A stretch of 53,382 nucleotides of DNA from DASXAQ01 sp036406615 (GCA_036406615.1 DASXAQ010000066.1:1-53382); one strand, 5' to 3'; shown: positions 9,929-18,427, counted from the first letter of the stretch. The notes: generated by a model from the letters alone, not told the origin. Program-made: numbers and translations.

Positions 9929-9980
9929 CGCGTGGACGGCCGTCCGCGCGTACCCCTCCGAGCACGCGCCGTTCTAGAAT
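9929..9980 (+). promoter_or_regulatory. Palindrome plus -10 box upstream of the nucleoside transporter operon
   Basis: A perfect 12-base palindrome GGACGGCCGTCC (9934-9945) is flanked by CGCG on both sides, making a 22-base near-perfect dyad (9929-9950). A TAGAAT -10 box follows at 9975-9980, about 40 bases before the lipoprotein gene, which has a good Shine-Dalgarno. The dyad sits next to where a -35 would be, so it could be an operator for a nucleoside-responsive regulator; it also lies 13 bases after the deoC stop and could act as a terminator hairpin without a T-run. Which it is cannot be decided from sequence. Confidence 0.45.
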
Positions 9981-10019
9981 GCCGCCGCCGAACGTCCGCA
10001 GAACAAAGGGGGAGACGAC

Positions 10020-11114
10020 ATGAGCCATCCACACCGCCTGGGGCGCGCCGTGGCGGTCCTGTGCGCCGCCGCACTGCTGGCCGCCGCCTGCAGCAAGGCG
10101 CCGACGACGTCCGCCGGCAGTCCCAGCGCCAAGCCAACGGTGAACTTCCTGGCCTGCCAGGTGACCGACACCGGCGGCATCGACGACCGCTCGTTCAATG
10201 CGACGGCGTGGAAGGGCGTCCTCGACGCCGAGAAGACCCTTGGCGTGCAGGGCAAGTACCTGGAGTCCACGACGCAGAACGACTACGCGCCGAACATCAA
10301 CGCGTTCCTGCAGCAGAACTGCGGCATCATCGTGACGGTCGGCTTCCTCCTGGGCGATGCGACCAAGGCCGCGGCGACCGCGAACCCGAACCAGAAGTTC
10401 GCCATCGTCGACTTCGCGTACGACCCCACGATCCCCAACGTCCTGGGCCTGACGTTCTCCACCGACCAGGCGGCCTTCCTGGGCGGCTACGTCGCTGCCG
10501 GGATGACCAAGACCGGCAAGATCGGGACCTTCGGCGGCCAGAACATCCCGCCGGTCACCATCTACGAGAACGGGTTCGCCGCGGGGATCGACTACTACAA
10601 CCAGCAGAAGGGGACCAACGTCCAGCTGCTCGGGTGGAACGCGGCGAAGCAGAACGGGCTGTTCACGGGCGACTTCGAGAACCAGGACAACGGCCGGCGC
10701 GTGACCGAGACGCTGTTGCAGCAGGGCGCCGACATCATCCTGCCGGTGGCCGGCCCGGTCGGCCTCGGCGCCGCAGCGGCCGTGCAGCAGGCGAACCAGA
10801 GCGGCGCGCACGACCTGATGGTCTGGGTCGACGTGGACGGGTGCGTGAGCGCGCCGCAGTACTGCAGCCTGTTCATCACCAGCATCGAGAAGAACATGGA
10901 CGTGGCGGTCGAGGCCTCGGTCAAGCAGGCCCTCGACAACACGTTCCAGGGCGGCGTGTACAACGGCACGCTGCAGAACGGCGGCGTCGGGATCGCGCCG
11001 TTCCACGACTTCGACAGCCAGGTCTCCTCGCAGATGAAGTCGGAGCTGAACACGATCAAGCAGGGGATCGAGAACGGCACGATCTCCGTGAACCCGAAGG
11101 ACTACCAGTCCTGA
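10020..11114 (+). CDS. BMP-family nucleoside-binding lipoprotein (ABC transporter)
   Basis: The 364-residue protein is an extracytoplasmic solute-binding lipoprotein of the Bmp/PnrA family, which captures purine or other nucleosides. The signal peptide ends in a lipobox with Cys24 (LLAAAC), so it is anchored to the outer face of the membrane. Family blocks include DTGGIDDRSFNATAW near the N-terminus, the DYAPNINAFLQQNCGIIVTVGF segment read in two parts, and GVGIAPFHDF near the C-terminus. ATG 10020 follows AAAGGGGGAG at good spacing. It is followed by an ATPase and two permeases, the standard gene order for RbsA-type nucleoside importers, and lies among deoC, deoA and upp, which fits nucleoside uptake. 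Confidence 0.93.
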   Translation: MSHPHRLGRAVAVLCAAALLAAACSKAPTTSAGSPSAKPTVNFLACQVTDTGGIDDRSFNATAWKGVLDAEKTLGVQGKYLESTTQNDYAPNINAFLQQNCGIIVTVGFLLGDATKAAATANPNQKFAIVDFAYDPTIPNVLGLTFSTDQAAFLGGYVAAGMTKTGKIGTFGGQNIPPVTIYENGFAAGIDYYNQQKGTNVQLLGWNAAKQNGLFTGDFENQDNGRRVTETLLQQGADIILPVAGPVGLGAAAAVQQANQSGAHDLMVWVDVDGCVSAPQYCSLFITSIEKNMDVAVEASVKQALDNTFQGGVYNGTLQNGGVGIAPFHDFDSQVSSQMKSELNTIKQGIENGTISVNPKDYQS

Positions 11115-11183
11115 GCCGGCACGGCGGGGCGGGCGCGACCGAGTCACGCCCGCTCCGCCGGCTCGCCGCGCGCCGGCGGCGAG

Positions 11184-11196
11184 GGAGGACCCGCTG
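11184..11196 (+). promoter_or_regulatory. Shine-Dalgarno directing a CTG start codon
   Basis: GGAGGA at 11184-11189 is followed after four bases by CTG at 11194-11196, in frame with the ABC ATPase. No in-frame ATG, GTG or TTG occurs between the previous gene and this CTG. The next candidate, GTG at 11236, would remove the first conserved beta strand of the nucleotide-binding domain and has no ribosome binding site. Confidence 0.75.
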
Positions 11197-12741
11197 AAGC
11201 TCGAACTCGACGGCATCAGCAAGCGGTTTCCCGGCGTGGTCGCCAACGACGGCGTCGACCTGGTCGTCGGCGACGGCGAGATCCACGCGCTGCTCGGCGA
11301 GAACGGCGCGGGCAAGACCACGCTGATGAACGTGGTGTACGGCCTGTACCACTCGGACGGCGGCCGGATCCTGTTGGACGGCAAGGAGGTCCGCTTCGCC
11401 AGCCCGAAGGACGCCATCGCCGCGGGCATCGGGATGGTGCATCAGCACTTCATGCTGGTGCCGGTCTTCACGGTCGCCGAGAACGTGATGCTCGGCATCG
11501 AACGCGCCGGACCGCTCGGCGTGCTGGACCGCGCCCGGGCACGCCGCGACGTGCGCGAGCTGTCCGAGCGCTACGGCCTGTCGGTGACCCCCGACGCGCA
11601 GGTGGAGGACCTGCCCGTCGGGGTGCAGCAGCGAGTCGAGATCCTCAAGGCGCTCGTGCGCCAGGTTCGGATCCTGATCCTGGACGAGCCGACCGCGGTG
11701 CTCACGCCGCAGGAGATCGAGGAGTTCTTCCGCGTGATCCGCACGCTGCGCGACGACTCCGGGACCTCGATCATCTTCATCACGCACAAGCTGAAAGAGG
11801 TCCTGGAGATCGCCGATCGCGTCACGGTCATGCGCCATGGCCGCGTCGTGGGCTCCACGGAGCCATCGGCGACGACCGAGCAGCAGTTGGCGTCGATGAT
11901 GGTCGGCCGCGAGGTGCAGCTGCGCGTGTCGAAGGGCCCGGCGCATCCCGGCGAGCCGGTGCTGCGCGTCGAAAGCCTGACGGTGGCCGACGACCGCGAC
12001 CAGGTTGCCGTGGACGGCGTGTCGTTCGAGGTCCGCGCCGGCGAGATCCTGATGGTCGCCGGGGTTCAGGGCAACGGCCAGACCGAGCTGGTCGAAGCGC
12101 TGACCGGCCTGCGCCGCCCCGTGTCCGGCGCCGTCACGGTGGCCGGCCGTGACCTGACCGGCGCGTCGCCGCGCGACGTGCTGCGCGCCGGCGTCGCGCA
12201 CGTGCCGGAGGACCGGCAGAAGGACGGGATGATTCCGACGTTTCCCATCCAGGACAACCTGGTGCTGGACACCTACGACCGGGATCCGTACGCGCGCGGC
12301 TGGTCGATCGACCGGGAGCAGGTGCACCGAAGTGCGGTCGAGCGGATGCGGGAGTTCGACATCCGGGCGCCGTCGGTGGTGACGCCGGCCGCAACGCTGT
12401 CGGGCGGCAACCAGCAGAAGGTGATCGTCGCCCGCGAGTTCTCGCGCCCGATCTCGCTGCTGATCGCGTCCCAGCCGACCCGCGGGCTGGACGTCGGATC
12501 GGTGCAGTACATCCACGAACGCATCGTCCAGCAGCGCGACGAGGGCGTGGCGGTACTGATCGTCTCCTCCGAGCTCGACGAGGTGACCGCGCTCGCCGAC
12601 CGGATCGCGGTGATGTTCCGCGGCGGCATCGCGGGGCCGTTCGACGCGGCCGAGATGTCGCGCGAGCGGCTCGGGTTGCTGATGGCCGGCGTCGGGGACG
12701 CGGGTCCGTCGGCCGGCGACGCCGAGGGGAGCGCCACGTGA
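11194..12741 (+). CDS. Nucleoside ABC transporter ATPase (two fused NBDs, RbsA type)
   Basis: The 515-residue protein carries two nucleotide-binding domains, as in RbsA/MglA and the NupO/BmpA-linked ATPases. The first has a complete Walker A (GENGAGKT, 35-42) and Walker B (ILILDEPTA); the second has the degenerate P-loop GVQGNGQTEL, a proper LSGGNQQK signature and the altered Walker B SQPTRG, all normal for this class. It powers the two permeases that follow. The start is taken as CTG 11194 because a strong GGAGGA precedes it and translation from there restores the usual N-terminus (KLELDGISKRFPGVVANDG). The stop overlaps the next start as GTGA, so the genes are translationally coupled. Confidence 0.94.
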   Translation: MKLELDGISKRFPGVVANDGVDLVVGDGEIHALLGENGAGKTTLMNVVYGLYHSDGGRILLDGKEVRFASPKDAIAAGIGMVHQHFMLVPVFTVAENVMLGIERAGPLGVLDRARARRDVRELSERYGLSVTPDAQVEDLPVGVQQRVEILKALVRQVRILILDEPTAVLTPQEIEEFFRVIRTLRDDSGTSIIFITHKLKEVLEIADRVTVMRHGRVVGSTEPSATTEQQLASMMVGREVQLRVSKGPAHPGEPVLRVESLTVADDRDQVAVDGVSFEVRAGEILMVAGVQGNGQTELVEALTGLRRPVSGAVTVAGRDLTGASPRDVLRAGVAHVPEDRQKDGMIPTFPIQDNLVLDTYDRDPYARGWSIDREQVHRSAVERMREFDIRAPSVVTPAATLSGGNQQKVIVAREFSRPISLLIASQPTRGLDVGSVQYIHERIVQQRDEGVAVLIVSSELDEVTALADRIAVMFRGGIAGPFDAAEMSRERLGLLMAGVGDAGPSAGDAEGSAT

Positions 12742-14042
12742 GCGAGCCGGCTGCGCCCACCGCCGCGGCGCCCGCGCCGGGGCCGGGCCCAGAGCCCGAG
12801 CAGCCGCGTCCCGGCCGGTGGGCCGCCCTCGGGCGGTTCGCGCCGACCGAGAGCGCCGGCAGCGCGATCCTGGTCACGGTCCTGGCGTTCGTGACGGCGC
12901 TGGCCATCGGCGCGCTGGTCATCGTGTTCTCCGACCCGGACGTGCTATCGAAGTACGGCTACTTCTTCGCCAGGCCGTCCGATGCGCTTTCGGCCTCGTG
13001 GAACGAGATCACCGCGACGTACGGCGCCCTGTTCTCGGGCTCGCTCGGCAGCCCGTCGCAGATCGCGCACGCGCTGGCGTCGGGCGACGCCGCGCGCATC
13101 CAGCAGAGCTTCTACCCGTTGTCGGAGACGATCGTTGCGGCCACGCCGCTGATCTTCACGGGCCTGGCCGTCGCGCTCGCGTTTCGCGCCGGCATGTTCA
13201 ACATCGGCGCCGAGGGCCAGCTGTTCGTCGGCGGCCTGCTCGCGGGGCTGGTGGGGTTCGCGTGGCACCTGCCCCCGGGCATCCACCTGGTGGTGGCGCT
13301 CCTGGCGGGGCTGGCCGGCGGCGCGTTATGGGGGTTCGTTCCGGGCTTCCTCAAAGCCCGGACGGGAGCCCACGAGGTCATCACCACGATCATGATGAAC
13401 TACATCGCGATCAGCCTCAGCTTCTACCTGCTGTCGTCGTCGCTGTACCGCCGCCCGGGCCGCACGGACCCGATCAGCAAGATCGTCGACACGAACGCCC
13501 GTCTGCCCCATCTGGCCGGCGCCAATCTGAGACTGCACTCGGGCATCATCCTCGCCGTCCTGGTGACGTGGGCCGTGGCCTGGCTGCTCAAGCGCAGCAC
13601 GATCGGGTTCGAGCTTCGAGCCGTCGGACTGAATCCGGACGCGGCGCGAACCGCGGGCATGAACATCGGGCGCACCTACATCCTGGCGATGATGCTGGCC
13701 GGCGCACTGGCCGGCCTGGGCGGAGCGAACCAGGTGCTGGGCGTGCAGTACACGCTGGCCCCCGGCTTCTCCGCGAACCTCGGCTTCGACGCGATCACGC
13801 TGGCCCTGCTCGGGCGCGCGAACCCGTGGGGCGTCTTCGCGGCGGCGCTGCTGTTCGGCATGCTGCGGGCCGGGGCCGTGCAGATGCAGGCCGCCACGGG
13901 CACGCCCGTGGACATGGTGGTCGTGATCCAGGCGCTGATCATCGTGTTCGTCGCGGCGCCGGCGCTGGTGCGGGCGATCTACCGGATCAAGGTGAAGGAC
14001 GTGTCGGGGACCCAGCCGGTCTCCGGCGGGTGGGGCGGCTGA
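12738..14042 (+). CDS. Nucleoside ABC transporter permease 1
   Basis: The 434-residue polytopic membrane protein belongs to the BPD_transp_2 permease family (NupP/YufP type). A 40-residue Ala/Pro-rich cytoplasmic leader is followed by a first membrane helix, a long periplasmic-side loop, and the conserved FNIGAEGQL segment near residue 155, then EVITTIMMNYIA and the coupling-helix region ELRAVGLNPDAARTAGM. It should form the translocation channel together with the second permease. GTG 12738 overlaps the ATPase stop by four bases. The Pro/Ala-rich leader is longer than in typical relatives and has no obvious role. Confidence 0.93.
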   Translation: MSEPAAPTAAAPAPGPGPEPEQPRPGRWAALGRFAPTESAGSAILVTVLAFVTALAIGALVIVFSDPDVLSKYGYFFARPSDALSASWNEITATYGALFSGSLGSPSQIAHALASGDAARIQQSFYPLSETIVAATPLIFTGLAVALAFRAGMFNIGAEGQLFVGGLLAGLVGFAWHLPPGIHLVVALLAGLAGGALWGFVPGFLKARTGAHEVITTIMMNYIAISLSFYLLSSSLYRRPGRTDPISKIVDTNARLPHLAGANLRLHSGIILAVLVTWAVAWLLKRSTIGFELRAVGLNPDAARTAGMNIGRTYILAMMLAGALAGLGGANQVLGVQYTLAPGFSANLGFDAITLALLGRANPWGVFAAALLFGMLRAGAVQMQAATGTPVDMVVVIQALIIVFVAAPALVRAIYRIKVKDVSGTQPVSGGWGG

Positions 14043-15316
14043 TGGCGACGTCGACGGCGAGCGCGGCGCGGCCGGCGGCCGCCGCGAAGTCGGTCACCCG
14101 GGCGCGCGTGCTCGGCTTCCTGTACGTCGGCGTGGGGCTGTTCATCGCGTTCGCGTTCGGCGGCGCCTCGGGCGACTCGCGCTTCCAGCTGAATCTCGAA
14201 TCGGTGGGGTCGGCCGTGCACGTGCCCGACCTGGTGGTCGCGGTGCGCCCGGCGGTGCTGGTGCTCGCCGCGGCGTGCGTCGGCCTCGGCGCCGCGCAGC
14301 TCGCGCGTGGGTTCGGACGGCGGACGAACGTGGTCCTCGGGATCGTCACCGCGATCTTCGTGTTCGCGTTCCTCACCTGGGCCGCGCGCGGCTCGTCGGT
14401 CAACCTGGTCGGCATCTTCCAGAGCACGCTGCTGCGCGCGGTGCCGCTGACGCTCGGCGCGCTGTGCGGCGTGCTCTGCGAGCGCTCGGGGGTCATCGAC
14501 GTGGCGATCGAGGGCCAGTTCCTGATCGCCGCGTTCGCCGGGGCGCTGGTCGGGAGCGCCGCGCAGAATTCGTGGATCGGCCTGCTGGCCGGGATGCTGG
14601 CCGGTGGGCTGATCGGGGCGATCCTGGCGGTGCTCACGATCCGGTACCAGGTCGACCAGATCATCACCGGCGTCGTGCTGAACGTCTTCGCGCTCGGCAT
14701 CACGGGGTTCCTGTTCGACCGGCTGCTGGTGCCGTACCAGGACACCCTGAACAGCCCGACGATCTTCGCCCCGGTGGCGATCCCGCTGCTGTCGAAGATT
14801 CCGATCGTCGGCCCGGTGCTGTTCGACCAGAACGTCTTCGTCTATCTGATGATCCTGCTGGTGATCGTGCTGCACCTGGCGCTGTTCCGGACGCGCTATG
14901 GGCTGCGCGTGCGCGCGGTCGGGGAGAACCCCGAGGCGGCCGACACCGTCGGGATCAATGTGCTGCGGGTCCGCTACCGCAACGTGATCCTGGGCGGTCT
15001 GGTCGCCGGCATCGGCGGCGCGTACTTCACGCTGGGCTCGGTTGGATCCTTCGACAAGAACATGACGGCGGGGCGTGGCTTCATCGCGCTCGCCGCGATG
15101 ATCGTCGGGCGGTGGAACCCGTGGGGCGCGTTCGCCGCCGCCCTGGTGTTCGGCTTCGCCGACGCCCTGCAGAACATCCTGGCGATCCTGAACGTCCCGA
15201 TCCCCTCGCAGTTCCTGCTGATGACGCCGTACGTCGTCACGATCCTGGTGGTGGCCGGCGTGGTCGGCCGCGCGCGTCCGCCGGCCGCCGACGGGAAGCC
15301 CTACGTCAAGGAGTAG
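14042..15316 (+). CDS. Nucleoside ABC transporter permease 2
   Basis: This 424-residue polytopic protein is the partner permease (NupQ/YufQ type). Family blocks include the IDVAIEGQFLIAA segment near residue 155, TIRYQVDQIITGVVLN, and the cytoplasmic coupling segment LRVRAVGENPEAADTVGIN. ATG 14042 shares one base with the stop of permease 1 (TGATG). The N-terminus again carries an Ala-rich leader, then paired hydrophobic helices with a short linker. The gene ends in an 11-base convergent overlap with deoA, so the importer operon and deoA are transcribed towards each other. Confidence 0.93.
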   Translation: MATSTASAARPAAAAKSVTRARVLGFLYVGVGLFIAFAFGGASGDSRFQLNLESVGSAVHVPDLVVAVRPAVLVLAAACVGLGAAQLARGFGRRTNVVLGIVTAIFVFAFLTWAARGSSVNLVGIFQSTLLRAVPLTLGALCGVLCERSGVIDVAIEGQFLIAAFAGALVGSAAQNSWIGLLAGMLAGGLIGAILAVLTIRYQVDQIITGVVLNVFALGITGFLFDRLLVPYQDTLNSPTIFAPVAIPLLSKIPIVGPVLFDQNVFVYLMILLVIVLHLALFRTRYGLRVRAVGENPEAADTVGINVLRVRYRNVILGGLVAGIGGAYFTLGSVGSFDKNMTAGRGFIALAAMIVGRWNPWGAFAAALVFGFADALQNILAILNVPIPSQFLLMTPYVVTILVVAGVVGRARPPAADGKPYVKE

Positions 15317-16676
15317 CGCCGGCTGCGCTCGTGGCCGGCGTCGAGAGCCAGCCGTGGATCAGCGGCGGCGGCTCGACGGGGTCCGCGCCGACCGTGACCG
15401 CCCCTTGGACCGCCGCGGTGGCGGTTACGGCCGCCTCGGCCGAACGGGCGTGCGCGCGAGCGATCGGCTGGCCCGCGTCCACGCGGTCCCCGATCCCGCA
15501 GAGGAACTCCAGGCCCACGGCGTGATCGACGGGGTCGCCCTTGCGGGCCCGGCCGGCGCCGAGGGCCGACGCGGCGCGGCCGAGCGCTTCGGCGTCGATC
15601 TCGGCGACGTACCCGGCTGCGGGGGAAGCGATGTCGGTTCGCACCGGCGCCTTCGGAAGGACGCGCCACGGGTCCTGCACGACCGCGGGGTCGCCGCCCT
15701 GCGCGCGAACCATGCGGCCGAAGGCTTCGGCGGCCGCGCCCGAATCCAGGGCGTCCCCGGCCCGCGTGGTCGCCTCGGCGATCTCGGCGCCCTCCAGCAC
15801 CGACAGCGCCTCGGCGGCGAACCGGACCGCAAGCTCCCGCAGGCGGCCGGTTCGCTCGCCGCGCAGCACCTCGACGCACTCGGCGACGTCCAGCGCGTTG
15901 CCGATCGCGGACCCGAGGGGCTGGGACATGTCGGTCACGGCCGCGCGGCAGGGCCGCCCCCACTCGGCCGCGATGTCGACGCACGCCCGCGCAAGCGACG
16001 TCGCGGCCTCGGGCGTCTTCATGAACGCGCCGCTGCCGGCCTTGACGTCGAGCAGGATCAGGTCGGTGCCGACGGCGAGCTTCTTCGACATCACGCTGGC
16101 GGCGATCAGCGGCACGCTGGCGACCGTGGCCGTCGCGTCGCGCAGCGCGTAGAGCTTGCCGTCGGCCGGCACCAGGTCGGCGGTCTGACCGGCCACGGCG
16201 CAGCCGACGTCGCGGACCTGCGCCTCGAGCTCGTCCGGTGACAGCTCCGTTCGAAATCCGGGGATCGACTCCAGCTTGTCGAGCGTCCCGCCCGTATGGC
16301 CGAGCCCGCGGCCCGACAGCTTGGCCACGGCCAGTCCGAGCGACGCCGCCAGCGGAGCGAAGACCAGCGTCACGCCATCGGCCACGCCGCCGGTCGAGTG
16401 CTTGTCGACCTTGGGCCGGGCGACGCTCGAGAGCGCGAGCGTCTCGCCCGAGTCGACCATCGCGCGGGTCATCGCCGCGGTCTCGGCCGGCGAAAGTTCG
16501 TTCAGGTACGCGGCCATCAGGAACGCCGAGGCGAGGTAGTCGGGGACGTCGCCGCGCGCGTACGCCAGCACGAACGCGCGCAGGTCCTCGTCGGGGACCG
16601 CCTTTCCGTCGCGCGTGCGCGCCACGACCTCCCGGGCAGCGTCGGCGGCGGATTCGGAGGGCGGCACGGCAGTCAC
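15306..16676 (-). CDS. deoA: Thymidine/pyrimidine-nucleoside phosphorylase
   Basis: The 456-residue enzyme splits thymidine or other pyrimidine nucleosides with phosphate, giving the base and (deoxy)ribose-1-phosphate. The phosphate-binding KHSTGG loop is at 92-97 after VARPKVD, with SGRGLGHTGGTLDKLESIPG next and the KLAVGTDLILLDVKAGSGAF region beyond, read here in parts; a C-terminal pyrimidine-phosphorylase domain completes it. Length is normal. GTG 16676 is annotated; GTG 16667 is possible because the -10 box TATGGT (16684-16679) lies very close to the first. It is divergent from upp with only 16 bases between starts, and converges on the importer operon. Uracil released here would be the substrate of upp. 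Confidence 0.94.
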   Translation of the reverse strand: MTAVPPSESAADAAREVVARTRDGKAVPDEDLRAFVLAYARGDVPDYLASAFLMAAYLNELSPAETAAMTRAMVDSGETLALSSVARPKVDKHSTGGVADGVTLVFAPLAASLGLAVAKLSGRGLGHTGGTLDKLESIPGFRTELSPDELEAQVRDVGCAVAGQTADLVPADGKLYALRDATATVASVPLIAASVMSKKLAVGTDLILLDVKAGSGAFMKTPEAATSLARACVDIAAEWGRPCRAAVTDMSQPLGSAIGNALDVAECVEVLRGERTGRLRELAVRFAAEALSVLEGAEIAEATTRAGDALDSGAAAEAFGRMVRAQGGDPAVVQDPWRVLPKAPVRTDIASPAAGYVAEIDAEALGRAASALGAGRARKGDPVDHAVGLEFLCGIGDRVDAGQPIARAHARSAEAAVTATAAVQGAVTVGADPVEPPPLIHGWLSTPATSAAGATP

Positions 16677-16677
16677 A

Positions 16678-16684
16678 TACCATA
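16678..16684. promoter_or_regulatory. Overlapping divergent -10 elements for deoA and upp
   Basis: The seven bases TACCATA contain TACCAT on the forward strand (16678-16683) and TATGGT on the reverse strand (16684-16679), both fitting TANNNT. Since only 16 bases separate the two annotated start codons, both genes would have to be read from this one symmetric element, upp with a leader of a few bases or none. Sequence-symmetric bidirectional promoters of this sort are documented in bacteria. Confidence 0.5.
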
Positions 16685-16692
16685 GTGCGGCC

Positions 16693-17358
16693 ATGCCGCC
16701 GACCGTCGTCGACCACCCCCTCGCGCAGCACCTGCTCACGCGCCTGCGGGACCGCGACACGCCGCCGACGGTGTTTCGAACCCTCGCCAAGCGCCTCACG
16801 GTCGCCCTGATCATGGAGGCCGTTCGCACGCTGCCGACCGAGGCGGTGGAGGTGGACACGCCGCTGGAGCGCGCGCCCGGGCTGCAGATTCGGCCCGACC
16901 TGGTGGCCGTGCCGATCCTGCGGGCCGGGCTCGGCATGCTCGAGGCGGTCACCGACCTGTTCCCCGAGGTCACCGTCGGCTACGTCGGGCTCGAACGCGA
17001 CGATGAGACCCTGGCCCCGACGTCGTACTACGAGAAGCTCCCGCCGGTGGCGGGGCGCCACGTGCTGCTGCTTGACCCGATGCTCGCGACGGGCGGGTCG
17101 GCGGCGCGGGCGTGCGCGTCGATCCAGGCCGGCGGCCCCGCGAAGATCCTGTTCGTGTGCGTGGTCGCGGCGCCGGAGGGCCTGGCCCGGATGGAGGCCG
17201 AGCACCCGGGCGTCCCGGTCTTCACCGCGGGCGTCGACCGGCAGCTCAACGATCGGGGCTACATCCTGCCCGGACTGGGCGACTTCGGCGATCGCTTGTT
17301 CGGAACGAACCCCGGCGCCGGGGTGCGCGATCGCGCGCCGTCGACGTCGGGCGGCTAG
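16693..17358 (+). CDS. upp: Uracil phosphoribosyltransferase
   Basis: The 221-residue enzyme makes UMP from uracil and PRPP in pyrimidine salvage. The PRPP loop VLLLDPMLATGGSA is at 124-137, the PILRAGLGM block at 74-82 and the GDFGDRLFGT uracil-binding tail near the C-terminus. ATG 16693 gives the usual N-terminus (HPLAQHLLTRLRD); the open frame upstream of it is antisense to deoA. A short Ser/Gly-rich extension follows the family's end. The stop codon is shared with converging purE inside a CTAG palindrome: both genes use TAG, overlapping by four bases. Confidence 0.96.
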   Translation: MPPTVVDHPLAQHLLTRLRDRDTPPTVFRTLAKRLTVALIMEAVRTLPTEAVEVDTPLERAPGLQIRPDLVAVPILRAGLGMLEAVTDLFPEVTVGYVGLERDDETLAPTSYYEKLPPVAGRHVLLLDPMLATGGSAARACASIQAGGPAKILFVCVVAAPEGLARMEAEHPGVPVFTAGVDRQLNDRGYILPGLGDFGDRLFGTNPGAGVRDRAPSTSGG

Positions 17359-17867
17359 GACTCGGCGCGCGGGTCGGGGCTCGCCAGGATCGCCGCCGCC
17401 TGCCGCTCGCGATGGGACTCCAGCGCCTTTCGAACCTCGGTGTCCTCGCCCGCCAGGACGCGGGCGGCGAACAGCGCGGCGTTGATCGCCCCCGGCTTGC
17501 CGATCGCCATGGTCGCGACCGGGACCCCGCCGGGCATCTGCACGATCGACAGCAGCGAGTCCAAGCCCTTGAGCGACGCGGATTCGACCGGCACGCCGAC
17601 CACCGGCAGCAGCGTCTTGGCCGCGATGACGCCGGGAAGGTGAGCCGCGCCCCCCGCGCCCGCGATCAGCACGCGCAGCCCGCGTCCCTCGGCGGCTTCG
17701 ACGTACTCGAAGAGCTGGTCCGGCGTGCGGTGGGCCGAGAGCACCCTGACCTCGTTGGGAATGCCGAGCTCGTCCAGCATGTCGGCGGCGTGGCGCATGG
17801 TCGGCTCCCAGTCCGACTTCGAGCCCATCACGATGCCGACCACCGGTGCCGCTTCGTTGCCGCCCAC
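17355..17867 (-). CDS. purE: N5-carboxyaminoimidazole ribonucleotide mutase
   Basis: The 170-residue class I PurE converts N5-CAIR to CAIR in purine synthesis. Active-site motifs are intact: GSKSDW (15-20), SAHRTPD (44-50) and AGGAAHLPG (71-79). GTG 17867 was chosen because GGGAGGG ends six bases before it; the ATG at 17882 would place that ribosome binding site inside the coding region. Its usual partner purK is not in this window. The gene lies 26 bases downstream of tRNA-Gln on the same strand and might be read from the tRNA promoter. Confidence 0.94.
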   Translation of the reverse strand: MGGNEAAPVVGIVMGSKSDWEPTMRHAADMLDELGIPNEVRVLSAHRTPDQLFEYVEAAEGRGLRVLIAGAGGAAHLPGVIAAKTLLPVVGVPVESASLKGLDSLLSIVQMPGGVPVATMAIGKPGAINAALFAARVLAGEDTEVRKALESHRERQAAAILASPDPRAES

Positions 17868-17893
17868 TGCGTCCCTCCCCATTCGTCTGATTG

Positions 17894-17964
17894 CTGGCCC
17901 GCCTGGATTCGAACCAGGACTAACTGATCCAGAGTCAGTCGGGCTACCGTTACCCCACGGGCCA
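17894..17964 (-). tRNA. tRNA-Gln (anticodon CTG)
   Basis: The reverse strand folds as a complete cloverleaf: acceptor TGGCCCG with CGGGCCA, D arm GGG-CCC, anticodon stem ACTGA with TCAGT around loop CTCTGGA (anticodon CTG, reading CAG), variable TAGT, and T arm CCTGG-TTCGAAT-CCAGG. The discriminator is G and the 3' CCA is not encoded. A TACCCT -10 box (17980-17975) ends ten bases before the 5' end. Confidence 0.96.
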
Positions 17965-18100
17965 GTGCCCGGCCAGGGTAGCACCGGCCGCCGCGAAGTG
18001 GTGTGCGCGGCGAATGGCGAAGCGCCGGAAGGATTTTGCGCGATTCCCTACCGCGCCGTTTCCCATAGACTGTGGGGCCGCAACCGGCGAAGGAGGACGC

Positions 18101-18427
18101 GTGAACAAGAAGGATCTGGTGGAGGACATCTCGGTACAGCTCGACGTCCCGGCCTCGACGGTCGCGGAGGTCGTGGACGCGGTCATCGACAACGTCACCG
18201 ACGCGGTGGTCAAGGGCGACAAGGTCGTCCTGTCGGGCTTCGGCACCTTCCAGCGCCAGCCGCGGGCCGCCCGCACGGCGCGCAACATCTGGACCGGACA
18301 ATCGGTCAAGGTCCGCGCCCGGGACATCCCGTCGTTCAAGCCCGGCAAGCCGTTCTTCGAGGCGGTCACCCGCCGGCGCCGTCCCGCGGCCCCGAAGGCG
18401 AAGCGACGCGGATCGCGTTCGCGCTGA
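18101..18427 (+). CDS. hup: HU-family DNA-binding protein
   Basis: The 108-residue product is a small histone-like protein that bends and compacts DNA as a dimer. It starts MNKKDLVEDISVQL, has the VVLSGFGTF core and a beta-arm with ARNIWTGQSVKVRAR, where the usual Pro-containing tip is replaced by an Ile-Trp pair, then FKPGKPFFEAV. The C-terminus adds a short Arg/Lys/Pro tail (RRRRPAAPKAKRRGSRSR), a much reduced version of the long basic tails of mycobacterial HupB. GTG 18101 follows AGGAGG by four bases. A TAGACT -10 box at 18066-18071 lies about 30 bases upstream. Confidence 0.93.
   Translation: MNKKDLVEDISVQLDVPASTVAEVVDAVIDNVTDAVVKGDKVVLSGFGTFQRQPRAARTARNIWTGQSVKVRARDIPSFKPGKPFFEAVTRRRRPAAPKAKRRGSRSR

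Noticed and set aside
17891..17964. tRNA end as an integration (att) site
   Set aside because: No integrase, no repeated copy of the tRNA 3' end and no mobile genes occur nearby.
17868..17984. Extended purE reading frame running through the tRNA
   Set aside because: This frame translates the tRNA-Gln gene; the Shine-Dalgarno before GTG 17867 gives the true start.
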